From: Clytia hemisphaerica
Taxonomy: Eukaryota > Cnidaria > Hydrozoa > Leptothecata > Clytiidae
DNA length: 64,000 nt
Reading direction: 5' to 3'
NCBI GenBank assembly: GCA_902728285.1
Contig: CACVBU010000485.1
Span: 558,001-622,000, forward strand
Part shown: piece after piece, positions 47,651-58,802 of the stretch
Layout: every line of letters starts with the position of its first letter
Position numbering within the stretch: position 1 is the stretch's first letter
Translations under genes and position numbers: made by a program
The notes under the pieces: generated by a model
What the model was told of the DNA's origin: nothing
The model's input: only the letters and a program-made list of their open reading frames with translations
The model's database searches: none

Positions 47651-47940
47651 TACTCTTCTGTGCTTAATTGTAGGGGCCATCAAATAAGCAGGGTGTGGAC
47701 ATTTGGAAGTTAAATCATAAAATGGGGGGGGGTCATAATGAAGGGATATTATCGGGTGATTTTAGCAATTTTCCCTAGAAAAATTTTTTGACACTTTTGG
47801 GGCCAAAGTCATAAAATGGTGGGTCATTATAAAGCGATTTTGAAGTGAAAAAATCGAAAGAATGTTATTTGCAATCTATATTTTAGGGAAAAGTGGAAGT
47901 GACTTGCCTTGGGGTGGGGTTAGACAACACTTCTCTCCAG
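47650..47940. mobile_element. MITE, family M5 copy 2
   Basis: Begins TACTCTTCTGTGCTTAATTG; the interior reads ATAAAATGGGGGGGG-TCATAATG and GGTCATTATAAAGCGATTTT. It ends 'acaacacttctctccaggcc' like copy 1. Similar to the better-bounded copy at 60258-60528. Confidence 0.65.
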
Positions 47941-48119
47941 GCCAAGTCGATTAAAAATTCACAAAAAGCATTAAGTTAATAATGCCTCTCGTTCATTTTA
48001 AAAGTTCGTTCATTATGCTAAATTTGATATAGCTTTAGGAAACAAAGAAAACAAGCCTCAATCAGCCTCCAACAAGCCTCAATCAGCCTCCAACGAGCCT
48101 CCATCTCCATCAGAATAAA

Positions 48120-48215
48120 GTGATGCAGCAATGAGAGACGCAGCAATGAGTGACGCAGCAATGAGTGACGCAGCAATGAATGACGCAACAATGAGTGATG
48201 CAGCAATAAGTCATG
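48120..48215. repeat. 15-bp minisatellite encoding (S/N)DAAM
   Basis: Six tandem copies of ATGAGTGACGCAGCA with point variants, sitting in a candidate exon 3' of the in-frame TAA. Confidence 0.85.
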
Positions 48216-48473
48216 GAACTGATGGAGCAATTAGTGATGTAGCCCTCGATAATGAATCTGAATGTGAACTGAATTAGTGTTACATAAACGAATCAAAACT
48301 CTGCTCGATAAAGAGCAAAAGAAAAATAAACCAAACTATTCAACCATCAACTTTTATCTCAACAAGACCTTTGAAGGAAGAAGATAATTTCTCCAGAAAC
48401 TGAAAAAGAATAAAGTTATCAATTTCAATGAAACCTTCTTGAAAGAATATCCCTGGCTGAAAGACCCTATTGA

Positions 48474-49727
48474 GGTTAGATAATTTACTTCAACCCAGAA
48501 ACCTGTCTCATTTCAAAAAGTTTGGACGATTGATTCAAATACACAACTTTAGTTAGAGGGCTAAACATGGGGCTCCTTGCTGAGCTGAGGATGCCAATAG
48601 CAATACTTGAATATCTATTGTTCCATCCATAATTATAGATCTATTGTACTTTAAAGCTCAAATCATAGCCTTTGCATGCTTTAAAACACGTTTCTTACGA
48701 CACTTTCAACGGAATCATCAGAATTAGGCTTGGAAATTTGCCTAGCTGGAAGTCTACCTTAAGAGAAGAAATTTTGGCAAATGAGCCAATTAGCCAATTT
48801 GGCGAATGGCCTGTTATTAGTTAGATATTACCTGAAAAAAGAAGTAAAATGGTATTTTTAGATAAAATGGAGGCAAATGTCAGAAAATCAAATTTGGCAA
48901 GAATTAATTTTGGCAAATAACCTAGAAATTTAATTTCTTCTCTTAAGGTCCAATGTTTTGTTTTGTATCCTCATAAAATGCTCTAATATGGGAAATATGT
49001 ACAGTTATCAATATCAAATTTTAGTCTCTGGGAAATTTTGCCCCATAGAGAATGCTACATCAATATTCTTCTTTTTTATGTTATAGATAACCAATGAGGT
49101 AAGAAGAGTAATTTGTAAAATGCCATTGGACACTTACAATGGGTTTATGAACCAGTGCAATTACAATCTTCTGAAAAATCTAGATAGTATGCTGTTTTTT
49201 GGGGCCACCAAGGCCTGAAGCCTCCAAAATCAAACACAACAAGTAAAATTTATAGATTTTTGATATTGAATAGCAAACAATTCTTTCTCAGTTACCTCAT
49301 AAAAAAGAGAGCCACTGTGTTCTTGGTGTGCACAGACTTGCAAACTAACATTTTAATGATTAGTTGGGCCCTAAAGCAGGGTGGGCATGCAAGCTGGAAA
49401 AACTGGAATAACTATTTTCAAGATTTTCGTAGCTGAATTAGCTAGTTTGAGATTATTGAGTTTAAAAAATTGGTGGGTCCTCGAAAAATCACTTTGGATT
49501 GCTTTAAAGGTCAAAAATCACCAAAATTTTCCATAAAAAGGTACTTATTCCAACCAATTCCAAGACGTTTTGGCAAAAATAGCTGGATTTTTACCTCAAA
49601 AAATGTGCGGCCACCATGTAAAGATCACAAAGTGATGGTGAACCCAATTCACCAAATTTGGCCTGCCCCCTTATGACATCATCACTTTTGCTGGGAGTTA
49701 AAAATTAAAGTGAAAATTAGAAGATTG
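48474..49727. other. Non-coding stretch, nothing recognised
   Basis: No supported gene. The frame at 49470-49676 overlaps low-complexity sequence and lacks protein features. Confidence 0.4.
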
Positions 49728-49880
49728 GATACTCTTCTCTGCGTAATTGTAGGGGGGGGGGTTATTTTGCATTTTTCAATTTTTCACCCCAAAATCATTT
49801 TATAATGATCCCCTCCCCATTTTATAAATTTTTCCTGAAAACTTGCCAATAAAGGGGGGGGGGGGGGTTGGAGGTATTTT
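49728..49880. mobile_element. Partial M5-family MITE
   Basis: ATACTCTTCTCTGCGTAATTG followed by a G-run, then 'caccccaaaatcatttt' and 'cccattttataa' as in other M5 copies. The right end was not found; a long G-run follows at about 49855. Confidence 0.6.
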
Positions 49881-50575
49881 CAAAAGCTGATTGCTGGGGG
49901 CTTGCAATAAAAATGGAAAATCACTAAAAAAGGCACTGATATAGAAGAATTCAGACAAGAGAAAGAAGTTTTAAGAATATTTTTTGCAAAAGTTAATAAG
50001 CGGGGGAGGGTTGGAGTAGAAATGTCCTGGATGGAAAATTTTCAAAAAATTAATTAGCCAGGCGGCGTTTTTAGAGACCTAAGAATAAGGATTCAAAAAC
50101 ACATCACAACATATATCTGATTATACGGCCATTATTAGTAAACGTCAACCAGAATTGGAACCGCCTCTATGGGTGCTATTAAATGGTGCATGGGTCGTGG
50201 CGTGACGTAACATAATTTATAAGACCATTTTTGATCAAACGTGTTTTGTCTGAAGTCTCATTATTTCTGGTTTCTGGGCCTACCTGGGGCTCCAAGCTTC
50301 TTGGCAAATTTTATAAGGAACAATTTTAGTTTCCAGGGGCTAATACCCACATATTCAAGACTTTCCATAGTAAAACTTGTTCAAATGAACCAAAATTGTT
50401 TGGTTTAGACAATTTTTTAATTACTTAAGACGTCATTTTTGGATCTTTGATTTTTAGATATATGTCGTGGTGTTTTTTGAATCCTTAGGTGAAAAATCTT
50501 TTATTTTGAACCATATCTGAGCTTTTAATTTTCACTTTCATTTTCAAGTCCCAGCAAAAGTGATGACGTCACCTA
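49881..50575. other. Left flank of the composite array, no gene seen
   Basis: Ordinary AT-rich DNA. The array signature (TGTATTTATTGAATATCTTTC) starts at about 50575, directly before the first ORF copy, so this marks the left boundary of the array. Confidence 0.5.
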
Positions 50576-50596
50576 TGTATTTATTGAATATCTTTC

Positions 50597-51688
50597 ATGG
50601 ACGATGTGATTATTTTTCAACAGGTCAAGCGCGTCTTTAACGAGGTAAAGGCCATGTCAAAAAGCGATCTCTACGATGCCTTAAAATCCGGTCACACCAA
50701 TCCCAAGATGTTAGCTTTACATTTCACTGCAATACAAGAAAAGGGCCTAGTTTATTTAGACGATATCTACAACCTCGAAGTCTCAACACCGCTTACAGTT
50801 ATCATTCACGCCATTTACCCCGGACTCTGTCTTTCGAAGAAGAAACTCGACGCACTCAACGCAGAAAGATTGCTCGTTGCTGAACATTGGTCAACCGAAT
50901 CCGACACCGCGGCATACGCCTGTGAAAATGCCCTTAAAAACCAACTGCATACGTATGATGTCCTTCTTATCCGCGCGACCCAACACAAGGGGACTGGGCG
51001 TGAGAAGTCGGATAGGAGAACAATTCGTCAATACGTCTGGCAGCACCTCCAGGACATGTTCTCCAAGGCTGTCGATAGAGGATGTGTCACCTATTCCACA
51101 CAGCAGCAGGCGAAGGGATTCTGCTGTAACGGAAAACCAGACGTCACCGGAGAATTACAAGAGAACGTCCCTGCTGTCCACCCCACTTTCAACCTATCCC
51201 TGTTCCTCAAGACTGGCACGTCCGCGATTACGAATTGTTTCAACTACGTCCTCAGAAGAAGAGTTCATGGTAAGGAGCAATTCAAGCGTCTCGCCGTCAT
51301 GTCCGTCAACCGCCAGAATGTCATCCGTGAGAGAGTTGGCTTCCCTGACCGAGTTAAACTCGATTTCTTCAAGCCCATTTGAGACGAAACGTAAACGAGG
51401 TTCTGACGAATGGTTATCCAAGGAGAACTTACGAGAGGGATCAGAGGGAGCTGTTCAATCAAAAAAAGCCCGTCCGACACCAGATCTTGGAACTCCTGAA
51501 AGCGAAGTGCATCAGAAACAGTAAGCATTACGATGTTGAACTTTTAACTAATGAACATTTACAATTTTTAGAAGGTTGTATTATGCCGTCTGCTCTTTAA
51601 AATGTAAAAAGAATTGCTTTTAATCAGAATTGTTATCGTCCAATTGTACCTTATTTTGAGAGAACTGTGTATGGGTGTTTAGATGAGT
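50597..51688 (+). pseudogene. Array ORF, copy 1 (most complete), unrecognised protein
   Basis: ATG at 50597 (MDDVIIFQQVKRVFNEVKAM) opens 261 codons. An alternative start MSKSDLYDAL lies just downstream of an acceptor-like TTTTTCAACAG. The frame ends at 51382 because of one extra T (CCCATTTGAG, against CCCATTGAG in copies 2 and 3). Without it, it would continue into ETKRKRGSDEW, a nuclear-localisation-like KRKR, and SKKARPTPDL, up to a donor at 51523. A 51-bp intron-like segment (GTAAGC...TTTTTAG) leads to a short tail with CSLKCKKNCF and a stop. The product would be about 320 residues, basic at its end. I recognise no domain. The flanks coincide with the array unit. The Ser-rich 215-codon frame over the same DNA is a shadow. 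Confidence 0.6.
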
Positions 51689-52059
51689 ATACATGTAGAC
51701 TCCATTAGATGAAAAGAATACCCAGCAACACAGCCATCGCACGCTTTAAAGTCACATGGTATGTAATTATTGTTTAAATGTATTTATTGAATATCTTTCT
51801 TGACTTTTTAGATCAAAAAGTCGAGTGAGACTCCATTAGATGAAAAGAATACCCGCCAGCAACACAGCCATCGCACGCATTAAAGTCACATGATATGTAA
51901 TTATTGTTTAAATGTATTTATTGAATATCTTTCATGACTTTTTAGATCAAAAGTCGACCGAGACTCCATTAGATGAAAAGAATACCCAGCAACACAGCCA
52001 TCGCACGCTTTAAAGTCACATGATATGTAATTATTGTTTAAATGTATTTATTGAATATC

Positions 52060-52570
52060 AACGTAGTCCATCTGCGTGCGGATGATATGAACAATACCAT
52101 GATGAGCAGCGCAATGGTATGATTCCTTTAAACAATTGAACTTTAATGGCCTTCACCATCATCCATGGTTGTTAATATCAACATCTGACTGAGAAATTTT
52201 GTTTGTATCTTTTGAAAATTCAGAATTGTAATGTACTAGATTCTTCACAGTAGGAGATTTATTTTCCAGTTTATTCATATAAAATAACTTATAAAATAGT
52301 TTATTTTTATTCAGGGGTTGGCTTACTACACTATCCATTGCAATTTTTGAATATTCTTGAAAGTGACGTACTTCCGTGCTCGGACACGCGTGGGAATGCG
52401 TAAGATTTAGAGAATTTCGCAACATTTTTATATTTGATCAGATTTGATGACAATTAGTAACTTTTGGACTTTTCTTGCTGAATACAGATTTAAACTAGGT
52501 ATCTCCTATAACTGTATCCTTCCTTTCGTGATTATTTTCTTTAATAAAACTAATGGAGTATCTTTCATGC
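52060..52570. repeat. Array block B, copy 1
   Basis: Starts AACGTAGTCCATCTGCGTGC, continues GATGATATGAACAATACCATG, CCATCATCCATGGTTG and ATCAACATCTGACTGAG, and ends at TGAATACAGATTTAAACTAGG with a return to the unit at GAGTATCTTTCATGCGAC. The 88-codon minus-strand frame (52425-52159) in it is not preserved in the other copies, so I do not call it a gene. Confidence 0.8.
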
Positions 52571-52698
52571 GACTTTTTAGATCAAGTGTCGAGTGAGACT
52601 CCATTAGATGAAAAGAATACCCAGCAACACAGCCATCGCACGCTTTAAAGTCACATGGTATGTAATTATTATTTAAATGTATTTATTGAATATCTTTC

Positions 52699-53757
52699 AT
52701 GGAGGATGTGATTATTTTTCAACAGGTCAAGCGCGTCTTTAACGAGGTAAAGGCCATGTCAAAAAGCGATTTCTACGATGCCTTTTTAAAATCCTGTCAC
52801 ACCAATCCCAAGATGTTAGCTTTACATTTCACTGCAATACAAGAAAAGGGACTTGTTTATTTAGACGATATCTACAACCCCGAAGTCTCAACACCGCTTA
52901 CAGTTATCATTCACGCTATTTACCCCGGACGCAGAAAGATTGCTCGTTGCTGAACATTGGTCAACCGAATCCGACACCGCGGCATACGCCTGTGAAAATG
53001 ACCTTAAAAACCAACTGCATACGGATGATGTCCTTCTTATCCGCGCGACCCAACACAAGGGGACTTGGGGTGAGAAGACAGATAGGAGAACCATTCGTCA
53101 ATACGTCTGGCAGCACCTCCAGGACATGTTCTCCAAGGCTGTCGATAGAGGATGTGTCACCTATTCCACACAGCAGCAGGCGAAGGGATTCTGCTGTAAC
53201 GGAAAACCAGACGTCACCGGAGAATTACAAGAGAACGTCCCTGCTGTCCACCCCACTTTCAACCTATCCCTGTTCCTCAAGACTGGCACGTCCGCGATTA
53301 CGAATTGTTTCAACTACGTCCTCAGAAGAAGAGTTCATGGTAAGGAACAATTCAAGCGTCTCGCCGTCATGTCCATCAACCGCCAGAATGTCATCCGTGA
53401 GAGAGTGGGCTTGGCTTCCCTGACCGAGTTAAGCTCGATTTCTTCAAGCCCATTGAGACGAAACGTAAACGAGGTTCTGACGAATGGTTATCCAAGGAGA
53501 ACTTACGAGAGGGATCAGAGGGAGCTGTTCAATCAAAAAAAGCCCGTCCGACGCCAGATCTTGGAACTCCTGAAAGCGAAGTGCATCAGAAACAGTAAGC
53601 ATTACGATGTTGAACTTTTAACTAATGAACATTTACAATTTTTAGAAGGTTGTATTATGCCGTCTGCTCTTTACAATGTAAAAAGAATTGCTTTTAATCA
53701 GAATTGTTATCGTCCAATTGTACCTTATTTTGAGAGAACTGTGTATGGGTGTTTAGA
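52699..53757 (+). pseudogene. Array ORF, copy 2 (deletion and frameshift)
   Basis: Nearly identical to copy 1. It differs by a 3-bp insertion near 52785, a 37-bp deletion at about 52930 that removes the LCLSKKKLDALN stretch and shifts frame, and a 5-bp insertion (GTGGGCTTGGCTTCC) at about 53407 that shifts it again. Its longest open piece starts at 52940. The end, including the 51-bp intron-like segment and the CSLQCKKNCF-type tail, is preserved. Sequence is conserved between copies despite broken frames, which suggests recent amplification rather than selection on each copy. Confidence 0.6.
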
Positions 53758-54389
53758 TGAGTATACATGTAGACTCCATTAGATGAAAAGAATACCCAGC
53801 AACACAGCCATCGCACGCTTTAAAGTCACATGATATGTAATTATTGTTTAAATGTATTTATTGAATATCTTTCATGACTTTTTAGATCAAAAGTCGAGTG
53901 AGACTCCATTAGATGAAAAGAAAAGAAAACCCAGCAACCAGCCATCGCACGCTTTAAAGTCACATGGTATGTAATTATTATTTAAATGTATTTATTGAAT
54001 ATGTTTCATGACTTTTTAGATCAAAAGTCGAGTGAGACTCAATTAGATGGAAAGAATACCCCAGCAACACTGCCATCACACGCTTTAAAGCCACATGGTA
54101 TGTAATTATTATTTAAATGTATTTATTGAATATCTTTCATGACTTTTTAGATCAAAAGTCGAGTGAGACTCCATTAGATGAAAAGAATACCCCAGCAACA
54201 CAGCCATCACACGCTTTAAAGCCACATGGTATGTAATTATTGTTTAAATGTATTTATTGAATATCTTTCATGACTTTTTAGATCAAAAGTCGAGTGAGAC
54301 TCCATTAGATGAAAAGAATACCCAGCAACACAGCCATCGCACGCTTTAAAGTCAATTGGTATGTAATTATTGTTTAAATGTATTCATTG

Positions 54390-54495
54390 AATATCTTTCT
54401 TGCTGAATACAGATTTAAACTAGGTATCTCCTATAATTGTATCCTTCCTTTCGTGATTATTTTCTTTAATGTAACTAATGGAGTATCTTTCATGC
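54390..54495. repeat. Array block B, right-part only
   Basis: Only the TTGCTGAATACAGATTTAAAC to GGAGTATCTTTCATGCGAC part of block B is present, placed directly before ORF copy 3, as in the arrangement before copy 2. Confidence 0.8.
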
Positions 54496-54623
54496 GACTT
54501 TTTAGATCAAATGTCGAGTGAGACTCCATTAGATGAAAAGAATACCCAGCAACACAGCCATCGCACGCTTTAAAGTCACATGGTATGTAATTATTATTTA
54601 AATGTATTTATTGAATATCTTTT

Positions 54624-55670
54624 ATGGACGATGTGATTATTTTTCAACAGGTCAAGCGCGTCTTTAACGAGGTAAAGGCCATGTCAAAAAGCGATCTCTA
54701 CATCGATCTCTTTACATTTCACTGCAATACAAGAAAAGGGACTTGTTTATTTAGACGATATCTACAACCTCGAAGTCTCAACACCGCTTACAGTTATCAT
54801 TCACGCCATTTACCCCGGACTCTGTCTTTCGAAGAAGAAACTCGACGCACTCAACGCAGAAAGATTCCTCGTTGCTGAACATTGGTCAACCGAATCCGGC
54901 ACCGCGGCATACGCCTGTGAAAATGCCCTTAAAAACCAACTGCATACGCATAATGTCCTTCTTATCCGCACAACCCAACACAAGGGGACTTGGCGTGAGA
55001 AGACGGATAGGAGAACAATTCGTCAATACGTCTTGCAGCACCTCCAGGACATGTTCTCCAAGGCTGTCGATAGAGGATGTGTCACCTATTCCACACAGCA
55101 GCAGGCGAAGGGATTCTGCTGTAACGGAAAACCAGACGTCACCGGAGAATTACAAGAGAACGTCCCTGCTGTCCACCCCACTTTCAACCTATCCCTGTTC
55201 CTCAAGACTGGCACGTCCGCGATTACGAATTGTTTCAACTACGTCCTCAGAAGAAGAGTTCATGGTAAGGGGCAATTCAAGCGTCTCGCCGTCATGTCCG
55301 TTAACCGCCAGAATGTCATCCGTGAGAGAGTTGGCTTCCCTGACCGAGTTAAGCTCGATTTCTTCAAGCCCATTGAGACGAAACGTAAACGAGGTTCTGA
55401 CGAATGGTTATCCAAGGAGAACTTACGAGAGGGATCAGAGGGAGCTGTTCAATCAAAAAAAGCCCGTCCGACGCCAGATCTTGGAACTCCTGAAAGCGAA
55501 GTGCATCAGAAACAGTAAGCATTACGATGTTGAACTTTTAACTAATGAACATTTACAATTTTTAGAAGGTTGTATTATGCCGTCTGCTCTTTACAATGTA
55601 AAAAGAATTGCTTTTAATCAGAATTGTTATCGTCCAATTGTACCTTATTTTGAGAGAACTGTGTATGGAA
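54624..55670 (+). pseudogene. Array ORF, copy 3 (5' deletion, intact 3' frame)
   Basis: A 37-bp deletion near 54702 (after KSDLY) breaks the start, but from about 55033 the main frame runs unbroken through RVGFPDRVKLDFFKPIETK to SEVHQKQ, proving that copy 1 carries a 1-bp insertion. The downstream join to the array differs: it leaves at GTGTATGGAAAAGATTATACCC and enters the unit in the middle. Copy-specific junctions show that unequal exchange or template switching shaped the array. Confidence 0.6.
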
Positions 55671-56277
55671 AAGATTATACCCAGCAACACAGCCATCGCA
55701 CGCTTTAAAGTCACATGATATGTAATTATTGTTTAAATGTATTTATATTGAATATCTTTCATGACTTTTTAGATCAAAAGTCGAGTGAGACTCCATTAGA
55801 TGAAAAGAATACCCAGCAACACAGCCATCGCACGCTTTAAAGTCACATGGTATGTAATTATTATTTAAATGTATTTATTGAATATCTTTCATGATTTTCT
55901 AGATCAAAAGTCGAGTGAGACTCCATTAGATGAAAAGAATATCCAGCAACACAGCCATCGCACGCTTTAAAGTCACATGATATGTAATTATTGTTTAAAT
56001 GTATTTATATTGAATATCTTTCATGACTTTTTAGATCAAAAGTCGAGTGAGACTCCATTAGATGAAAAGAATACCCTGCAACACAGCCATCGCACGCTTT
56101 AAAGTCACATGATATGTAATTATTGTTTAAATGTATTTATATTGAATATCTTTCATGACTTTTTAGATCAAAAGTTGAGTGAGACTCCATTAGATGAAAA
56201 GAATACCCAGCAACACAGCCATCGCACGCTTTAAAGTCACATGGTATGTAATTATTGTTTAAATGTATTTATTGAAT

Positions 56278-56710
56278 ATCAAAGTAGTCCATCTGCGTGC
56301 GGATGATATGAACAATACCATGATGAGCAGCGTAATGGTATGATTCCTTTAAACAATTGAACTTTAATGGCCTTCACCATCATCCATGGTTGAAAATATC
56401 AACATCTGACTGAGAAATTTTGTTTGTATCTTTTGAAAATTCAGAATTGTCATGTACTAGATTCTTCACAGTAGGAGATTTATTTTCCACAAGCGAAACA
56501 TTTCTCATTACGAGTTGTTTTTTTTCTGAAAATAAAGACTCAAGTTTTTACAGTGCAGATTTAGAGAATTTCGCAACATTTTTATATTTTATCAGATTTG
56601 ATGACAATTAGTAACTTTTGAACTTTTCTTGCTGAATACGGATTTAAACTAGGTACCTCCTATAATTGTATCCTTCCTTTTGTGATTATTTTCTTTAATG
56701 TAACTAATGG
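56278..56710. repeat. Array block B, copy 2
   Basis: The same block as 52060-52570 but with a segment CAAGCGAAACATTTCTCATT...GTTTTTACAGTG (about 56488-56561) replacing part of it. That segment matches the TIR-type sequence at 58305-58383. Confidence 0.8.
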
Positions 56711-57225
56711 AGTATCTTTCATGCGACTTTTTAGATCAAATGTCGAGTGAGACTCAATTAGATGAAAAGAATACCCAGCAACACAGCCATGGCACGCTTA
56801 AAAGTCACATGGTATGTAATTATTGTTTAAATGTATTTATTGAATATCTTTCATGACTTTTTAGATCACAAGTCGAGTGAGACTCCATTAGATGAAAAGA
56901 ATACCCAGCAACACAGCCATCGCACGCTTTAAAGTCACATGGTATATAATTATTGTTTAAATGTATTTATTGAGTATCTTTCATGACTTTTTAGATCAAA
57001 AGTCGAGTGAGACTCCATTAGATGAAAAGAGTACCCAGCAACACAGCCATGGCACGCTTTAAAGTCACATGGTATGTAATTATTGTTTAAATGTATTTAT
57101 TGAATATCTTTCATGACTTTTTAGATCAAAAGTCGAGTGAGACTCCATTAGATGAAAAGAATACCCAGCAACACAGCCATTGCACGCTTTAAAGTCACAT
57201 GATATGTAATTATTGTTTAAATGTA

Positions 57226-57851
57226 CCGGGTGACCCACGAAAAAGTTCGGACGTTTCTCGGCGTCTTGAGGCCGAACAAATGTCCCAAAGTGCTTGGAGT
57301 TTTATTATTTAGAAAGTAGATATCCTAACTTAAAATCCGAGCCATTACTTTTTAAATTTGACGCACAAGTTCCCTAGTTATGAGCTTTTAAACTCAAAAT
57401 TCACTTTTCAGAAAGTGTAAAAAACAGGTAAAAAAGGGGTATCAAATTAGGTATTTTTAGACGTTTTTGATATACAGTTTTTGAGAAAATTCCTTGAAAG
57501 TGCCAATTTTGATAAAAACTAGTCTTGGTTTAAACAAAAACTACTTTAAAGGTGTTTTTAATAATTATTAATGTCATAAAACTCGTTAAATAAGTCAATT
57601 TATAAGAGATTTTCTAATTGATTGCATTAATTTAATACCTCTTTTTTACGTGTTTTTTACACTTTCCGAAAAGTGAATTTTGAGTTTAAAAGGTCATAAG
57701 TAGAGAACTAGTTGGTCAAATTTAAAAAGTGATAGCTCAAATTTTAAGTTAGGATATCTACTTTTTAAATACCAAAATTCCGAGCACTTTGGGACATTTG
57801 TTCGGCCTCAAGACGCCGAGAAAGGTCCAAACTTTTTCGTGGGTCACCCGG
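57226..57851. mobile_element. MITE with TA target duplication, inserted in an array unit
   Basis: CCGGGTGACCCACGAAAAAGT and its inverted copy end the 626-bp element; the TIR similarity extends through about 75 bp (GGCGTCTTGAGGCCGAACAAA). TA flanks both sides (57224-57225 and 57852-57853). Removing it restores a normal array unit (AAATG-TA-TTTATTG). A TA duplication and these TIRs suggest a Tc1/mariner-type non-autonomous element. The interior itself contains further inverted matches. Confidence 0.93.
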
Positions 57852-58115
57852 TATTTATTGAATATCTTTCATGACTTTTTAGATAAAAAAGTCGAGTGAG
57901 ACTCCATTAGATGAAAAGAATACCCAGCAACACAGCCATCGCACGCTTTAAAGTCACATGGTATGTAATTATTGTTTAAATGTATTTATTGAATATCTTG
58001 CATGACTTTTTAGATCAAAAGTCGAGTGAGACTCCATTAGATGAAAAGAATACCCAGCAACACAGCCATCGCACGCTTTAAAGTCACATGGTACGTAATT
58101 ATTGTTTAAATGTAT

Positions 58116-58383
58116 TTATTGAATATCAACGTAGTCCATCTGCGTGCGGATGATATGAACAATACCATGATGAGCAGCGTAATGGTATGATTCCTTTAAA
58201 CAATTGAACTTTAATGGCCTTCACCATCATCCATGGTTGAAAATATCAACATCTGACTGAGAAATTCTGTTTGTATCTTTTGAAAATTCAGAATTGTCAT
58301 AAAAGCTTGATATAATGACAAGCGAAACATTTCTCATTCTGAGTTTCTTTTTCTGAAAATAAAGACTCAAGTTTTTACAGTGT
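58116..58383. repeat. Array block B, copy 3, ending in a CACTGTAAAAA-type terminus
   Basis: Block B (AACGTAGTCCATCTGCGTGC onward) runs to about 58295, then AGCTTGATATAATGACAAG... ends GTTTTTACAGTG at 58383. The same terminal stretch ends the TIR element at 61903, so the right edge of the array may be the end of a transposon of that family. Confidence 0.7.
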
Positions 58384-58512
58384 GGTGTTGCAAATTACAA
58401 AGTATTACCACCATCTGATCGAACAGGTAAATGTTTATTTCAAAATTTTACATTCTAGATTATAAAAAACGGAGGTTAAAATTTCTTTCAAAAGCTTGTT
58501 TCAGAATATAAT

Positions 58513-58802
58513 CCCAGGAGGGGGGGGGGGGAGAACCTTAGGCAAAAATGGGTACATGGACGTGTGCTGCTGAGCAGGGTTCCTTCTTCTTCAACCTTTC
58601 GAAATCTCTGACTGGGTCCCAAAATCACAAAATTTCAAGATATGGCTCTGGCAGGGTTGATATTTTCGATATTATGACTCTGACAGGGTCCAAAAATTAA
58701 GGAAATTGGCAAAGATCTTGACAAAAATTAGTATCTGACAGGGTCCATTTTTGAACCTCCAGTGGCACGTCCCGTCGCTCGTCAAGGCCAGTGCCCCCAC
58801 GG
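58513..58802. mobile_element. G-tract MITE, family M2 (8-bp TSD)
   Basis: CCCAGGAGGGGGGGGG at the left, GTGCCCCCACGG at the right. The flanks AATATAAT (58505-58512) and AATAAAAT (58803-58810) form an 8-bp duplication with one mismatch. The internal 'gacagggtc' and 'ctctga' words match the family. Confidence 0.8.

Larger units (their letters stand above)
46964..48473 (+). pseudogene. Downstream exons of the THAP/P-like pseudogene (tentative)
   Basis: Three GT-AG bounded open pieces join in frame. 46964-47021 encodes DDLLTKLTKRTYNDPNCK. 47252-47357 encodes AISEMEAEIKRKRKANTTLV followed by APTKKIRFAPES. The piece starting 48038 encodes NKENKPQSASNKPQSASN and then an in-frame TAA. Beyond that stop the same frame continues through six (S/N/R)DAAM pentapeptides and NESECELN. 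Another piece (48300-48473) ends NFNETFLKEYPWLKDPIE before a GT, with one frame break. The first piece suits the P-type transposase context; the Lys/Arg-rich and repeat parts are unrecognised. Nonsense codon and shift indicate a pseudogene. Confidence 0.5.
51690..58110. repeat. ~130-bp tandem/dispersed unit array with splice-like borders
   Basis: About 20 copies of one unit, for example at 51811-51940, 53880-54270, 55760-56260, 56850-57220 and 57870-58100. Each contains CATGACTTTTTAG, then 77 nt beginning ATCAAAAGTCGAGTGAGACT and including CCCAGCAACACAGCCATCGC, then GTATGTAATTATTG and TTTATTGAATATCTTTC (53 nt). The 77-nt part has stops in all frames, so it is not coding. Units are interrupted by three ORF copies, block-B copies and a MITE. 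Divergence between units is low, a sign of recent amplification or homogenisation. Confidence 0.92.

Noticed and set aside
50877..51524. 215-codon Ser/Arg-rich frame overlapping array ORF copy 1
   Set aside because: Out-of-frame reading of the array ORF. Only its last part (after the 1-bp insertion) coincides with the true frame.
52159..52425. 88-codon minus-strand frame in block B
   Set aside because: Not preserved in the other two block-B copies and without protein features.
51690..58110. CRISPR-like array
   Set aside because: The repeats are 130-bp tandem units without unique spacers, in a eukaryotic intron-bearing context.
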